In this document: piece after piece, positions 43,650 to 51,611 of the stretch | How the letters are laid out: every line of letters starts with the position of its first letter | How positions within the stretch are numbered: position 1 is the first letter of the stretch | Assembly: GCA_036406475.1 (NCBI GenBank) | Contig: DASXBA010000040.1 | Span: forward strand, 15,030-79,029 | Length of the DNA: 64,000 nt | Direction: 5' to 3' | From: DASXBA01 sp036406475 | GTDB lineage: Bacteria; Actinomycetota; Thermoleophilia; Solirubrobacterales; Thermoleophilaceae | Translations under genes and position numbers: made by a program | The notes under the pieces: model-generated | What the model saw: only the letters and a program-made list of their open reading frames with translations | The model's database searches: none | What the model was told of the DNA's origin: nothing

Positions 43650-43677
43650 TTGTGACCGCGAAGCCGCCGACGATCCT
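43650..43677 (+). promoter_or_regulatory. Candidate promoter of the LysM hydrolase gene
   Basis: TTGTGA at 43650-43655 and GATCCT at 43672-43677 are spaced by 16 bp. Transcription would begin near 43684. This argues against the GTG at 43652 as the start codon. Confidence 0.35.
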
Positions 43678-43693
43678 AAGAGAGGGGTACACC

Positions 43694-44584
43694 TTGCGAC
43701 GTTCCATGATCGCGCTGGCCGTTGCCGCGGCCGCGACCGTGCTCGCGCCGACCTCGGCGGGAGCCTCGGTAGCCCATACCGTCCAGCCGGGAGAGACGCT
43801 CTGGTCGATTGCCGCCGCGAGCAATCTCACCACGCGCGCGCTGGCGGCCGCCAACGGCCTCTCGGAGACGTCGCAGGTGGTGATCGGCCAGACGATCCAG
43901 ATTCCGAGCGAGTACCAGGCCGCCACCGCTCTCCAGGGCGGTGCGCCGGCCGCGGCCTCGAGCGGGGCCCCTGCGCCGCTGGGCGGCTACACGGTTCGCT
44001 GGGGCGAGACGCTCAGCTCGATCGCGGCCCGCAGCGGGATCAGCGCGAGCCGGCTGGCGTGGATGAACGGGCTCGACCCGAACGCTCCGCTGCTCGCGGG
44101 CACCGCTCTCAAGCTGCCCACGGGTGCGCCCACGCCGCCCAGCGCGCCGCCGAGCGTGGTTCCGGCCGCCAACCCCCAGCCCACGAACGAGCGCGTGAGC
44201 GTGGCGACCGTGAACCAGATCGCCCTCGACCACGGCGTCTCGCCCTCCCTGGCGAACGCGATCGCGCAGCAGGAAAGCGGACACAACAACGCGATGGTGT
44301 CGAGTGCCAACGCCCGCGGCGTGATGCAGATCCTGCCCGGCACCTGGGATTACGTGGAGCACTCGATCGCGGGCCGTACGCTCAATCCCGCGTCGGCGGA
44401 CGAGAACGTCCACGCCGGAGTGCTGTACCTGGGCCGCCTGCTTCAGGACACGGGCAACGTGTTCACGGCCACCGCGTCCTATTACCAGGGCGAGGACTCG
44501 GTGCGGCGGAACGGCATGCTGCCCGAGACGCGCCGCTACGTGAACAGCGTGATGGCGCTGCGGGGCCAGTACGGCCCGCATTGA
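43694..44584 (+). CDS. Secreted LysM lytic transglycosylase
   Basis: The start is TTG 43694 (LRRSMIALAVAAAATVLAPT), with AGAGGGG about 7 nt upstream; GTG 43652 would add 14 residues before the signal peptide. After the signal peptide come two LysM peptidoglycan-binding domains (HTVQPGETLWSIAAASNLT and YTVRWGETLSSIAARSGIS). A Pro-rich linker leads to an SLT transglycosylase domain: IAQQESGHNNAMVSSANARGVMQILPGTW carries the catalytic glutamate and the GVMQ motif. It should cut cell-wall glycan outside the membrane. Confidence 0.9.
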   Translation: MRRSMIALAVAAAATVLAPTSAGASVAHTVQPGETLWSIAAASNLTTRALAAANGLSETSQVVIGQTIQIPSEYQAATALQGGAPAAASSGAPAPLGGYTVRWGETLSSIAARSGISASRLAWMNGLDPNAPLLAGTALKLPTGAPTPPSAPPSVVPAANPQPTNERVSVATVNQIALDHGVSPSLANAIAQQESGHNNAMVSSANARGVMQILPGTWDYVEHSIAGRTLNPASADENVHAGVLYLGRLLQDTGNVFTATASYYQGEDSVRRNGMLPETRRYVNSVMALRGQYGPH

Positions 44585-44593
44585 CCGGCAAGT

Positions 44594-44599
44594 TACGAT
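44594..44599 (+). promoter_or_regulatory. Candidate -10 element for a leaderless SDR transcript
   Basis: TACGAT ends 6 nt before GTG 44606, so the transcript would start at or next to the GTG. The TTGACC at 44581 is too close (7 bp) to serve as its -35. Confidence 0.4.
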
Positions 44600-44605
44600 C
44601 GTCAC

Positions 44606-45358
44606 GTGACCGGGTCGCTCGAAGGTCGCGTGGCGGTCATCACCGGCGCCTCGTCGGGGATCGGTGAGGCGACGGCCGTCGCTCTCTCGCGGGAGGGGGC
44701 GGCGGTCGCCCTCGGCGCCAGGCGGCGCGAGCGCCTCGACGAGATCGCCGGGCGAATCGAGGCCGACGGCGGCCGCGCGCTTGCGATCGAGGTTGACGTG
44801 GGGGACGAGGCCCAGGCGCGCTCCTTCGTCGAGACGGCGCACCGCGAGCTGGGCGGGATCTCGATCCTGCTGAACAACGCCGGCCTGATGCTGCTCGGGG
44901 CCGTCGAGGGCGCGGACACCGCTGAATGGCGGCGGATGGTCGAGGTGAACCTGCTCGGCCTCCTCTGGTGCACGCATGCGGCCCTGCCGCTGATGCGGGC
45001 CGGTGGGGGCGGCGACATCGTGAACATCTCCTCGACGGCCGGGCGGAACGCCGCGGCGGGCGCGGCCGTCTACAACATGACCAAGTTCGGCGTGACGGGC
45101 TTCTCGGAGGCGCTTCGTCAGGAGGCGCTCCACTCGAAGGTCCGAGTCACGTGCGTCGAGCCCGGCTACGTGACCACCGAGCTCCAGGGTCACAACACCG
45201 ATCCCGCGGTGCAGAAGGCGACGGAGAGGATGCGCGAGCAGATCGGCGACGTGCTCGAGGCCGGCGACATCGCGGACCTGATCGTCTACGCCGTGTCGCG
45301 GCCGGCGCACGTGGACCTCAACGAGGTGCTGATCCGGCCGACAGGCCAGCGCCGCTGA
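44606..45358 (+). CDS. Short-chain dehydrogenase/reductase
   Basis: Classical SDR of 250 residues. The cofactor motif is TGASSGIGEATAVAL, followed by NNAG. The catalytic serine is in NISSTAGRNAA and the YxxxK motif is YNMTKFG. Its closest general type is the YdfG/clavulanate-dehydrogenase-like group, with an NADP preference suggested by ARRRERL after the second strand. The substrate is unknown. Its stop codon TGA merges into the A-run of the REP-like palindrome that borders the transposase. Confidence 0.9.
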   Translation: MTGSLEGRVAVITGASSGIGEATAVALSREGAAVALGARRRERLDEIAGRIEADGGRALAIEVDVGDEAQARSFVETAHRELGGISILLNNAGLMLLGAVEGADTAEWRRMVEVNLLGLLWCTHAALPLMRAGGGGDIVNISSTAGRNAAAGAAVYNMTKFGVTGFSEALRQEALHSKVRVTCVEPGYVTTELQGHNTDPAVQKATERMREQIGDVLEAGDIADLIVYAVSRPAHVDLNEVLIRPTGQRR

Positions 45359-45384
45359 AAAAAAGGGGACGGGGCCCTTTTTTT
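45358..45384. repeat. Upstream REP-like palindrome of the transposase
   Basis: AAAAAAAGGG at 45358-45367 and CCCTTTTTTT at 45375-45384 form a 10-bp stem around GACGGGG. A near-copy in reverse orientation lies at 46159-46181 at the other end of the transposase gene. The T-run would also make it an intrinsic terminator for the SDR gene. Confidence 0.8.
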
Positions 45385-45430
45385 CATCGCCGCGGGGGGC
45401 GAATCCCCGCCGGGCGCTGCTGCACAGGGC

Positions 45431-46204
45431 GTGCCCCGCAAGCCTCGCCTCGAGATCCCGGGAGGGATTCACCACGTGACGTCTCGCGGGAACAGGCGCC
45501 AACTCGTCTTTCGCGGCAACGGCGACCGGCGGCTGTTTCTCTCGGAGCTCGAGCGGGCCGTGATCCGGCATCGCTGGCGTTGCCTCGCCTACTGCCTGAT
45601 GGACAACCACTTCCATCTGGTCGTCGAGACTCCGCTTCCAAACCTCGGCCGCGGCATGCGGGACTGCCTCAGCCGCTTCGTCCAGACCTTCAATCGCCGC
45701 CACGGCACCGACGGCCGCATGTTCAAGGAGCGTTTCCACTCGGTTGCCGTCCTGGGTGACCCGCACTTCGCGTGCCTGATGCGGTACGTCGCGCTCAACC
45801 CGGTACATGCGGGGTTCTGCAGAAGTCCCGCCGACTGGCCGTGGAGCAGCCACGGGCAGATGGCGGCCGGGCGCGATTCGACGCTGGTGGCCTCGAGGCG
45901 AGTCGAGGAGCTGCTGGAGTGCTGGGGCGGACCCGCTGGAGCCCGGTATGCGCGGTTGCTTTGGGATGGCGGGCATTTCGGCCCCTGGAGCGAGGCAATC
46001 GATCCAAACCCGCGTCCCGCGCTCGCGGACCTCCTGGCCTCGATGCCACGTGAGGACGCCATTCGCTGGGCCAGGCATCGCTACGGCTATCGGGTAAGCG
46101 AGATCGCTTCGGCCGCTGGGGTCAGCCCGGCCACGGTGACCCGCTGTACGCGCCGCCTGAAAGAAAGGGCCCCGTCCCCCTGGCGAGCATACGTTTGTCC
46201 GTGA
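45431..46204 (+). CDS. REP-associated tyrosine transposase (Y1/IS200 family)
   Basis: HUH single-strand transposase. The metal-binding HUH motif is in CLMDNHFHLVVETP, and the N terminus PRKPRLEIPGGIHHVTSRGN is typical of RAYT proteins. SRFVQTFNRRHGTDGRMFKERFHS holds the region of the conserved downstream block. MRYVALNPVHAGFCRSPADWPWSSH is a family hallmark. The C terminus adds a helix-turn-helix-like segment (YRVSEIASAAGVSPATVTRCTRRLKE). It starts at GTG 45431. Intact, so possibly active or domesticated to act on REP sites. Confidence 0.9.
   Translation: MPRKPRLEIPGGIHHVTSRGNRRQLVFRGNGDRRLFLSELERAVIRHRWRCLAYCLMDNHFHLVVETPLPNLGRGMRDCLSRFVQTFNRRHGTDGRMFKERFHSVAVLGDPHFACLMRYVALNPVHAGFCRSPADWPWSSHGQMAAGRDSTLVASRRVEELLECWGGPAGARYARLLWDGGHFGPWSEAIDPNPRPALADLLASMPREDAIRWARHRYGYRVSEIASAAGVSPATVTRCTRRLKERAPSPWRAYVCP
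46159..46181. repeat. Downstream inverted REP-like copy
   Basis: The reverse complement of this segment reads AGGGGGACGGGGCCCTTT followed by CTTTC. It differs from the upstream copy at very few positions. It overlaps the last 15 codons of the transposase. Confidence 0.75.
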
Positions 46205-46210
46205 TAACGT
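46205..46210 (+). promoter_or_regulatory. Candidate -10 element of the XRE-cupin gene
   Basis: TAACGT ends 7 nt before GTG 46218. It lies immediately after the transposase stop. It would give a leaderless transcript that could also carry leuC and leuD. Confidence 0.35.
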
Positions 46211-46217
46211 ACGATTC

Positions 46218-46796
46218 GTGGCCGTCGCCGTGGAGCCCAGCCCGATCGGCGCCCGAGTGCGGGCGCTTCGCGACGGGATGGGACTGTCGCTCCGAGACCT
46301 GGCCGAACGCTGCGGCGTCTCGGCGCCGATGCTGTCCCAGGTCGAGCGCGGGGAGACGAGCCCGACGCTCGCCGTGGCGGAGCGGATCGCCGCCGGCCTC
46401 GACCTGAACCTCTCGCAGCTTCTTCGCCTCGACGAGGCCGACGGCGTGAGCATCGTGCGCGCGGCGGAGCGCCGGAGCGGCGGCGGCCGCGCCCACCGCT
46501 ACGAGGTGCTCACACCGCCCCTGCCGGGCCAGCGCGCCGAGGTGTCGCTGCACACGCTCCAACCCGGCGCGGCGACGGCCGGCCCCGAGGACCCGCCGAT
46601 GCATGAGCCCGGTAGCCGCGAGACCGCCGTGGTGGCCGAGGGCACGCTCCGGCTCATCTGCGTCGGCGTGCCCCACGACCTCGCAGAGGGGGACAGCGTG
46701 ACCTTCGACTCCGATCTGCCCCACCACTTCGAGAACCCCGGAAAGGCGCCCGCGCGCTTCTACGCGATCGTGGCCGCCGGTCTCAGGAGGTCCTGA
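46218..46796 (+). CDS. XRE-family regulator with cupin domain
   Basis: Residues 8-65 are a helix-turn-helix of the XRE type (IGARVRALRDGMGLSLRDLAERCGVSAPMLSQVERGETSP). The C-terminal half (about 95-190) is a cupin barrel with VVAEGTLRLICVG and DSDLPHHFENPGKAPARFYAIV. Cupin-type XRE proteins sense small metabolites in known cases. Its stop shares a base with the leuC start (TGATG), so it is co-transcribed with leuC-leuD and may control that operon or itself. The ligand is not known. Confidence 0.87.
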   Translation: MAVAVEPSPIGARVRALRDGMGLSLRDLAERCGVSAPMLSQVERGETSPTLAVAERIAAGLDLNLSQLLRLDEADGVSIVRAAERRSGGGRAHRYEVLTPPLPGQRAEVSLHTLQPGAATAGPEDPPMHEPGSRETAVVAEGTLRLICVGVPHDLAEGDSVTFDSDLPHHFENPGKAPARFYAIVAAGLRRS

Positions 46797-48193
46797 TGCC
46801 GAAGAACGAAAACGGCGAGCAGACGGCGTCTGCGAGCCCTCGAACTCTTTTCGACAAGATCTGGGACGCCCACGAGGTGGCCGAGGGGCTGATCTACGTG
46901 GACCTCCACCTCGTCCATGAGGTCACGTCCCCGCAGGCGTTCGAGTCGCTGCGCCTCGCCGGACGGCGGGTCCGCCGCCCTGACCGCACCCTCGCGACCG
47001 CCGACCACAACGTGCCCACCGACGGCGCCACGGCGCTGGACATGATCTCGGACGCCCTCTCGCGCACGCAGATCGAGGCGCTCGAGCAGAACTGCCAGGA
47101 GTTCGACGTTCCCATCTACTCGATCGGCTCCGGCCGCCAGGGGATCGTCCACGTGATCGGCCCGGAGCTGGGCGTCACGCAGCCGGGCATGACGATCGTC
47201 TGCGGCGACTCCCACACCTCCACCCACGGCGCCTTCGGGGCGCTGGCGTTCGGCATCGGCACGAGCGAGGTCGAGCACGTGCTCGCCACCCAGACGCTCC
47301 AGCAGCGCAAGCCGAGGTCGATGCGGATCCTCTACGAGGGCGAGCTCGGCTACGGCGTCAGCGCCAAGGACCTGATCCTCGGGACGATCGGCCGGATCGG
47401 CGTCGACGGCGGCGTCGGCCACGTGATCGAGTACGCCGGCGCGCCGATCGAGGCGCTGTCGATGGAGGGCCGGATGACGATCTGCAACATGACCATCGAG
47501 GGCGGCGGCCGCGCCGGGATGGTGGCGCCCGACGAGACCACCTTCGATTGGGTCGAGGGCCGCCCGGGTGCGCCAAAGGAGCTGCCGGCCGACGACTGGC
47601 TGGCGCTCCGCAGCGACGACGCCGCGAGCTTCGACAAGGAGGTCGTGATCGACGCCGGCGAGCTGGCCCCGCAGGTCACCTGGGGGACGACGCCGGAGAT
47701 GGTGGTCGACGTGACCTCCGCCGTGCCCGAGCCGCGCCACGAGGGGGAGGAGAGGGCGCTCGAGTACATGGCGCTCGAGCCCGGCGTCGCGATGCGGGAG
47801 ATCGACCTCGACCGGATCTTCATCGGCTCCTGCACCAACTCGCGGATCGGCGACCTGCGCGAGGCCGCCGAGCTCGTCGACGGTCGCAAGGTCTCCGACA
47901 AGGTCGACGCGATGGTCGTGCCCGGCTCCCAGCAGGTGAAGGCCCAGGCCGAGGCCGAGGGCCTCGACGAGGTCTTCCGCAGCGCCGGCTTCGACTGGCG
48001 CTCGGCCGGCTGCTCGATGTGCCTGGGGATGAACCCCGACATCGCCGCCCCGGGCGAGCGCGTGGCCTCGACGTCCAACCGCAACTTCGAGGGCCGCCAG
48101 GGCCGCGGCGCGCGCAGCCATCTCGTGAGCCCGCGAATGGCGGCGGCGGCCGCGATCGAGGGCCACTTCGTCGACATCAGGGAGTGGAGCTGA
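46796..48193 (+). CDS. leuC: 3-Isopropylmalate dehydratase, large subunit
   Basis: Aconitase-family subunit that holds the 4Fe-4S cluster; with LeuD it isomerises 2- to 3-isopropylmalate. Cluster cysteines are in FIGSCTNSRIGDL and in GCSMCLGMNPD. Substrate-site blocks include DHNVPTDG, GDSHTSTHGAFGALAFGIGTSEVEH and STSNRNFEGRQG. The N terminus RTLFDKIWDAHEV is typical. The length is 465 residues. It overlaps the XRE gene and leuD by one base each. Confidence 0.95.
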   Translation: MPKNENGEQTASASPRTLFDKIWDAHEVAEGLIYVDLHLVHEVTSPQAFESLRLAGRRVRRPDRTLATADHNVPTDGATALDMISDALSRTQIEALEQNCQEFDVPIYSIGSGRQGIVHVIGPELGVTQPGMTIVCGDSHTSTHGAFGALAFGIGTSEVEHVLATQTLQQRKPRSMRILYEGELGYGVSAKDLILGTIGRIGVDGGVGHVIEYAGAPIEALSMEGRMTICNMTIEGGGRAGMVAPDETTFDWVEGRPGAPKELPADDWLALRSDDAASFDKEVVIDAGELAPQVTWGTTPEMVVDVTSAVPEPRHEGEERALEYMALEPGVAMREIDLDRIFIGSCTNSRIGDLREAAELVDGRKVSDKVDAMVVPGSQQVKAQAEAEGLDEVFRSAGFDWRSAGCSMCLGMNPDIAAPGERVASTSNRNFEGRQGRGARSHLVSPRMAAAAAIEGHFVDIREWS

Positions 48194-48753
48194 TGGAGCC
48201 GGTACGCGTAGTCGAAGGCGGCGTCACCGTCCTCAACCGGAACGACGTCGACACCGATCAGATCATCCCCAAGCAGTTCCTCAAGCGGATCGAGCGGACC
48301 GGGTTCGGCGAGTTCCTGTTCTACGACTGGGCGAAGGAACCGGGCTGGGAGCTGCCGGTCAACCCGATCCTCGCCGCCGGGCGGAACTTCGGCTGCGGGT
48401 CGAGCCGCGAGCACGCGCCCTGGGCGCTCGAGGATTACGGCTTCAAGGCGATCGTCGCGCCGAGCTTCGCCGACATCTTCTACTCCAACTGCACCAAGAT
48501 CGGGCTCCTTCCCGTGGCGCTGCCGGAGGACGACGTCAAGGAGCTGATGGAGGCCGGCCACGCGCGGATCGACCTCGAGGAGCAGGAGATCTCGTTCGCG
48601 GGCAGGCAGGTCCAGTTCGACATCGACCCGGAGACCGCCCGCCGCCTGCTCGAGGGGCTCGACGACATCGGGGTGACCCTCCAGCAGACCGACGCGATCG
48701 ACACCTACGAGGCGGAGCGCGAGCGGACCGGGCCCGTCACCACGAGCCTGTGA
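48193..48753 (+). CDS. leuD: 3-Isopropylmalate dehydratase, small subunit
   Basis: Swivel-domain partner of LeuC, 186 residues. Hallmarks are NRNDVDTDQIIPKQFLK and GRNFGCGSSREHAPWALEDYG, with the small-subunit C terminus IDTYEAER. The start is ATG 48193, which shares a base with the leuC stop; the longer frame upstream is a shadow of leuC. The stop overlaps the methyltransferase start as GTGA. Confidence 0.95.
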   Translation: MEPVRVVEGGVTVLNRNDVDTDQIIPKQFLKRIERTGFGEFLFYDWAKEPGWELPVNPILAAGRNFGCGSSREHAPWALEDYGFKAIVAPSFADIFYSNCTKIGLLPVALPEDDVKELMEAGHARIDLEEQEISFAGRQVQFDIDPETARRLLEGLDDIGVTLQQTDAIDTYEAERERTGPVTTSL

Positions 48754-49508
48754 CGACTCGCGACTGGGACGCCGCGACCTACGACCGCGTCGCGGACCCG
48801 CAGGCCGAGTGGGCGCAGGTCGTGCTCGAGCGGCTGGAGCTCAAGGGCGACGAGACGGTCCTCGACGCCGGATGCGGCAGCGGCCGCGTCACGGCGATGC
48901 TGCTGGAGCGCCTGCCCGAGGGCAGGGTGATCGCGGTCGACTCCGCGCCCTCGATGGTCGAGCGCGCGCGGGCCTCGCTGCCGGCCGATCGCGTGCAGGT
49001 CCTCCCGCCGGCCGACCTGACCCGGCTCGAGCTCGACAAGGCCGTGGACGCCGTCTTCTCCAACGCGGTCTTCCACTGGGTCCCCGACCACGACGCCCTC
49101 TTCTCACGCTTGCACGCCGCGCTCCGGCCGGGCGGCCGGCTGATCGCCCAGTGCGGAGGGGCGGGGAACGTCGCCGCCTTCCACGAAGCGGCGAACGCGG
49201 TGGCCTCCGAGCCGCCCTTCGCCGAATACCTCGACGGCTGGATCGGACCCTGGCGCTTCGAGGCCCCGGAGCCGACCGAGGAGCGCCTGCGCGCCGCCGG
49301 CTTCGAGGGAGCGCGCTGCTGGCTCTCCGACGCCCCGGTCGTGCCGCCGGAGCCGCTCGCCTTCATCCGCACGGTCTGCCTGAGGGCTCATCTCGAGCAG
49401 CTTCCAAACGAGCTCTGGGACCGCTACGTCGCCGCGGTGGCCGAGCGCTGCGGCGAGCCGCTCGAGCTTGACTACGTCCGGCTGAACATCGACGCTCGCA
49501 GGGCCTGA
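48750..49508 (+). CDS. Tam-like SAM-dependent methyltransferase
   Basis: Class I methyltransferase of 252 residues. SAM motif I is VLDAGCGSGRVTAMLLERLP; DSAPSMVERAR and AVFSNAVFHWVPDHDALFSRL follow. The N-terminal WDAATYDRVADPQAEWA and the WIGPWRFEAPEPTEERLRAAGF region match the trans-aconitate 2-methyltransferase group. It overlaps leuD by 4 bp and leuB by one base, so it is made together with the leucine enzymes. In yeast the related Tmt1 methylates both trans-aconitate and 3-isopropylmalate, so an isopropylmalate-type substrate is plausible here; this is inference. Confidence 0.85.
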   Translation: MTTRDWDAATYDRVADPQAEWAQVVLERLELKGDETVLDAGCGSGRVTAMLLERLPEGRVIAVDSAPSMVERARASLPADRVQVLPPADLTRLELDKAVDAVFSNAVFHWVPDHDALFSRLHAALRPGGRLIAQCGGAGNVAAFHEAANAVASEPPFAEYLDGWIGPWRFEAPEPTEERLRAAGFEGARCWLSDAPVVPPEPLAFIRTVCLRAHLEQLPNELWDRYVAAVAERCGEPLELDYVRLNIDARRA

Positions 49509-50584
49509 TGGACCGCAAGGCCTACAACGAGACGATGTGGGGGAGCCCGGCCCTCAAGGGCACCGGCAGGATCGTGATCCTTCCGGGCGACGGGATCGGC
49601 CCCGAGATCATGAACGCCGCCAAGCGGCTGCTGAGGAAGGTCGGCGACTTCAAGCTCGAGGAGCACCTCGTCGGCGGCGCCTCGATCGACGCCAACCGCA
49701 GCGCGCTCACCGACCAGGTGCTCGACGCCTGCAAGCAGGCCGATGCCGTGCTGCTGGGCGCGGTCGGCGGGCCCAAGTGGGACACGACCGATCCCGACGC
49801 GCCGCGGCCGGAACAGGGGCTGCTGGCTCTCCGCAAGGAGCTCGGGCTGTTCGCCAACCTGCGCCCGGTGCGACCGAGCCCGGCGCTGCTCGACGCCAGC
49901 CCGCTGCGCCCCGACCGGATCCGGGACACGAACCTGCTCGTTGTCCGCGAGCTCACCGGCGGCATCTACTTCGGCGAACGCGGGCGGCGCAACGGCGGCG
50001 CGTTCGACACCTGCGAGTACAGCGTCGAGGAGATCGAGCGGATCGCCCGCGTCGCATTCCGGTCGGCCAAGGCGAAGGTGACGAGCGTCGACAAGGCGAA
50101 CATCCTGGACACGTCGCGGCTCTGGCGGGAGGTCGTCACCCGCATCCACTCGCGGGAGTTCCCGACCGTCAAGCTCGAGCACATGCTCGTGGACAACGCC
50201 GCGATGCAGCTCGTCTCCTCGCCGCGGCATTTCGACGTCGTCCTGACCGAGAACATGTTCGGCGACATCCTCAGCGACGAGGCGGCGATGCTCACGGGCT
50301 CGCTGGGCATGCTCCCGAGCGCGTCGATCGGCGCCTCGGGGCCCGGCCTGTTCGAGCCGGTGCACGGCTCGGCGCCCGACATCGCCGGCAGCGGCAACGC
50401 CAACCCGCTCGCGATGTTCGGCTCCGTAGCCCTCATGCTGCGCCACGGACTCGACATGGAGCGGCAGGCGGCAAAGGTAGAATCCGCCATCGACAGGGCG
50501 CTCGACCACGGTCTGCGGACTCCGGACCTGGGCGGGAGCGCCACCACAGAGGAGGCCACCCGGGCCGTCCTCAACTACCTGTAG
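49508..50584 (+). CDS. leuB: 3-Isopropylmalate dehydrogenase
   Basis: NAD- and metal-dependent beta-decarboxylating dehydrogenase. Blocks: ILPGDGIGPEIMNAAKRLL, LGAVGGPKWD, LRPVRPSPALLDASPL, VRELTGGIYFGERGRR and the signature region ENMFGDILSDEAAMLTGSLGMLPSAS, then EPVHGSAPDIAGSGNANPLA. The LGAVGGP and RELTGGIYFG blocks fit LeuB rather than isocitrate or homoisocitrate dehydrogenase. The length is 358 residues. ATG 49508 overlaps the methyltransferase stop as TGATG. Confidence 0.95.
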   Translation: MDRKAYNETMWGSPALKGTGRIVILPGDGIGPEIMNAAKRLLRKVGDFKLEEHLVGGASIDANRSALTDQVLDACKQADAVLLGAVGGPKWDTTDPDAPRPEQGLLALRKELGLFANLRPVRPSPALLDASPLRPDRIRDTNLLVVRELTGGIYFGERGRRNGGAFDTCEYSVEEIERIARVAFRSAKAKVTSVDKANILDTSRLWREVVTRIHSREFPTVKLEHMLVDNAAMQLVSSPRHFDVVLTENMFGDILSDEAAMLTGSLGMLPSASIGASGPGLFEPVHGSAPDIAGSGNANPLAMFGSVALMLRHGLDMERQAAKVESAIDRALDHGLRTPDLGGSATTEEATRAVLNYL

Positions 50585-50595
50585 GGAGCGAGAGA

Positions 50596-51522
50596 GTGCC
50601 AACCGCGGACCTCATCTGGATGAACGGCGAGTTCGTCGCTTGGGAGGACGCGCAGGTACACGTACTGACGCACGCGCTCCACTACGGGACGGGGGTCTTC
50701 GAGGGCATCCGGGCCTACGAGACCGACCGCGGCACGGCGATCTTCCGCCACCACGACCACCTCGACCGGCTCGAGAAGTCGGCCGCCTTCTACTACATGG
50801 ACCTGCCCTTCTCGAAGGAACAGATGCGAGAGGCGACACACGAGCTGATCGTCCGCAACGGCTTCAAGAGCTGCTACATCCGGCCGCTCGTCTGGCGCGG
50901 GCACGGTCCGATGGGCCTGAACCCGCTCGACAACCCGGTCGAGGCGATGGTCGCGGTCTGGGAATGGGGCGCCTACCTGGGCGAGGAGGGCAAGAGCCGC
51001 GGCATTCGCGCCAAGGTCTCGTCCTGGCGCCGAATCGGCTCCGACTCGCTGATCCCGCACGCCAAGGCCTCGGGCCAGTACCTCAACTCCGTGCTCGCCA
51101 AGATCGAGTCGGTCAAGGCCGGCTACGAGGAGGCGATCCTGCTCGACCGCCACGGCCACGTCTGCGAGGGCACGGGCGAGAACGTGTTCGCGGTCAAGGA
51201 CGGCGTGATCGCCACCCCCGGCCATTCCGCGAGCATCCTCGACGGGATCAACCGCAAGTCGGTGATCGAGATCGCCGGCGACCTGGGCTACGAGGTGCAG
51301 GTGCGCGACATCGCACGCTCCGAGCTGGCCCTGGCCGACGAGCTGTTCCTCACCGGCACCGCCGCGGAGCTCACGCCGGTCCGCGAGATCGACGACATCG
51401 AGCTCGGCCCGCCCGGCGAGGTCACCCGGGCGATCCAGCAGGCGTTCGACGACGCCCTCCACGGGCGCTCGCAACAGTACGCCCAGTGGCTGGATGTGGT
51501 GCCAGTACCATCCGAGGCGTGA
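50596..51522 (+). CDS. ilvE: Branched-chain amino acid aminotransferase
   Basis: Class IV PLP aminotransferase that performs the last step of leucine, isoleucine and valine synthesis. The N terminus has HALHYGTGVFEGIRAYET. The PLP lysine is in IPHAKASGQYLNSVLAK. Other blocks are EAILLDRHGHVCEGTGENVF and ELFLTGTAAELTPVREID. GTG 50596 follows a GGGAGCGAGAGA stretch 12 bases after leuB; the longer upstream frame is a shadow of leuB. The length is 308 residues. Confidence 0.94.
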   Translation: MPTADLIWMNGEFVAWEDAQVHVLTHALHYGTGVFEGIRAYETDRGTAIFRHHDHLDRLEKSAAFYYMDLPFSKEQMREATHELIVRNGFKSCYIRPLVWRGHGPMGLNPLDNPVEAMVAVWEWGAYLGEEGKSRGIRAKVSSWRRIGSDSLIPHAKASGQYLNSVLAKIESVKAGYEEAILLDRHGHVCEGTGENVFAVKDGVIATPGHSASILDGINRKSVIEIAGDLGYEVQVRDIARSELALADELFLTGTAAELTPVREIDDIELGPPGEVTRAIQQAFDDALHGRSQQYAQWLDVVPVPSEA

Positions 51523-51551
51523 GCGCACCCGCGTTCGAGCGAATTACCTAG
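51519..51551 (+). other. Possible mini-ORF before cimA
   Basis: GTG 51519 overlaps the ilvE stop and opens a ten-codon frame (MSAPAFERIT) that ends at the base of a hairpin. It has one Ile and one Thr codon. It may be chance; listed because of its position before an isoleucine-pathway gene. Confidence 0.25.
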
Positions 51552-51570
51552 ACGGCCCCGCGCGGCCGTC
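51551..51570 (+). terminator. Hairpin between ilvE and cimA
   Basis: GACGGCC at 51551-51557 pairs with GGCCGTC at 51564-51570 around CCGCGC. A CCTCTTCGCTC stretch follows. It may end the leuCD-leuB-ilvE transcript or act as an attenuator ahead of cimA. Confidence 0.5.
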
Positions 51571-51611
51571 CCTCTTCGCTCGTCCGCTCTCGACTCCAGG
51601 AAGGCGCTCCC

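Larger units (their letters stand above)
45358..46181 (+). mobile_element. RAYT/IS200-like element with inverted REP-type ends
   Basis: An 824-base unit: a single tyrosine transposase gene between inverted copies of the GGGGACGGGGCCCTTT motif. No accessory genes are inside. No target-site duplication is expected for HUH enzymes, and none was seen. The right repeat falls within the transposase coding end. Edges are given by the repeats, not by a proven insertion junction. Confidence 0.65.

Noticed and set aside
43592..43693. A possible c-di-AMP (ydaO-type) riboswitch before the LysM hydrolase
   Set aside because: The position fits what is known for wall hydrolases, but I could not find the conserved sequence blocks, only a CGGCGG/CCGCCG hairpin.
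47548..48192. An N-terminal extension of leuD of about 215 codons
   Set aside because: It lies within leuC in another frame; ATG 48193 gives the normal LeuD length and overlaps the leuC stop.
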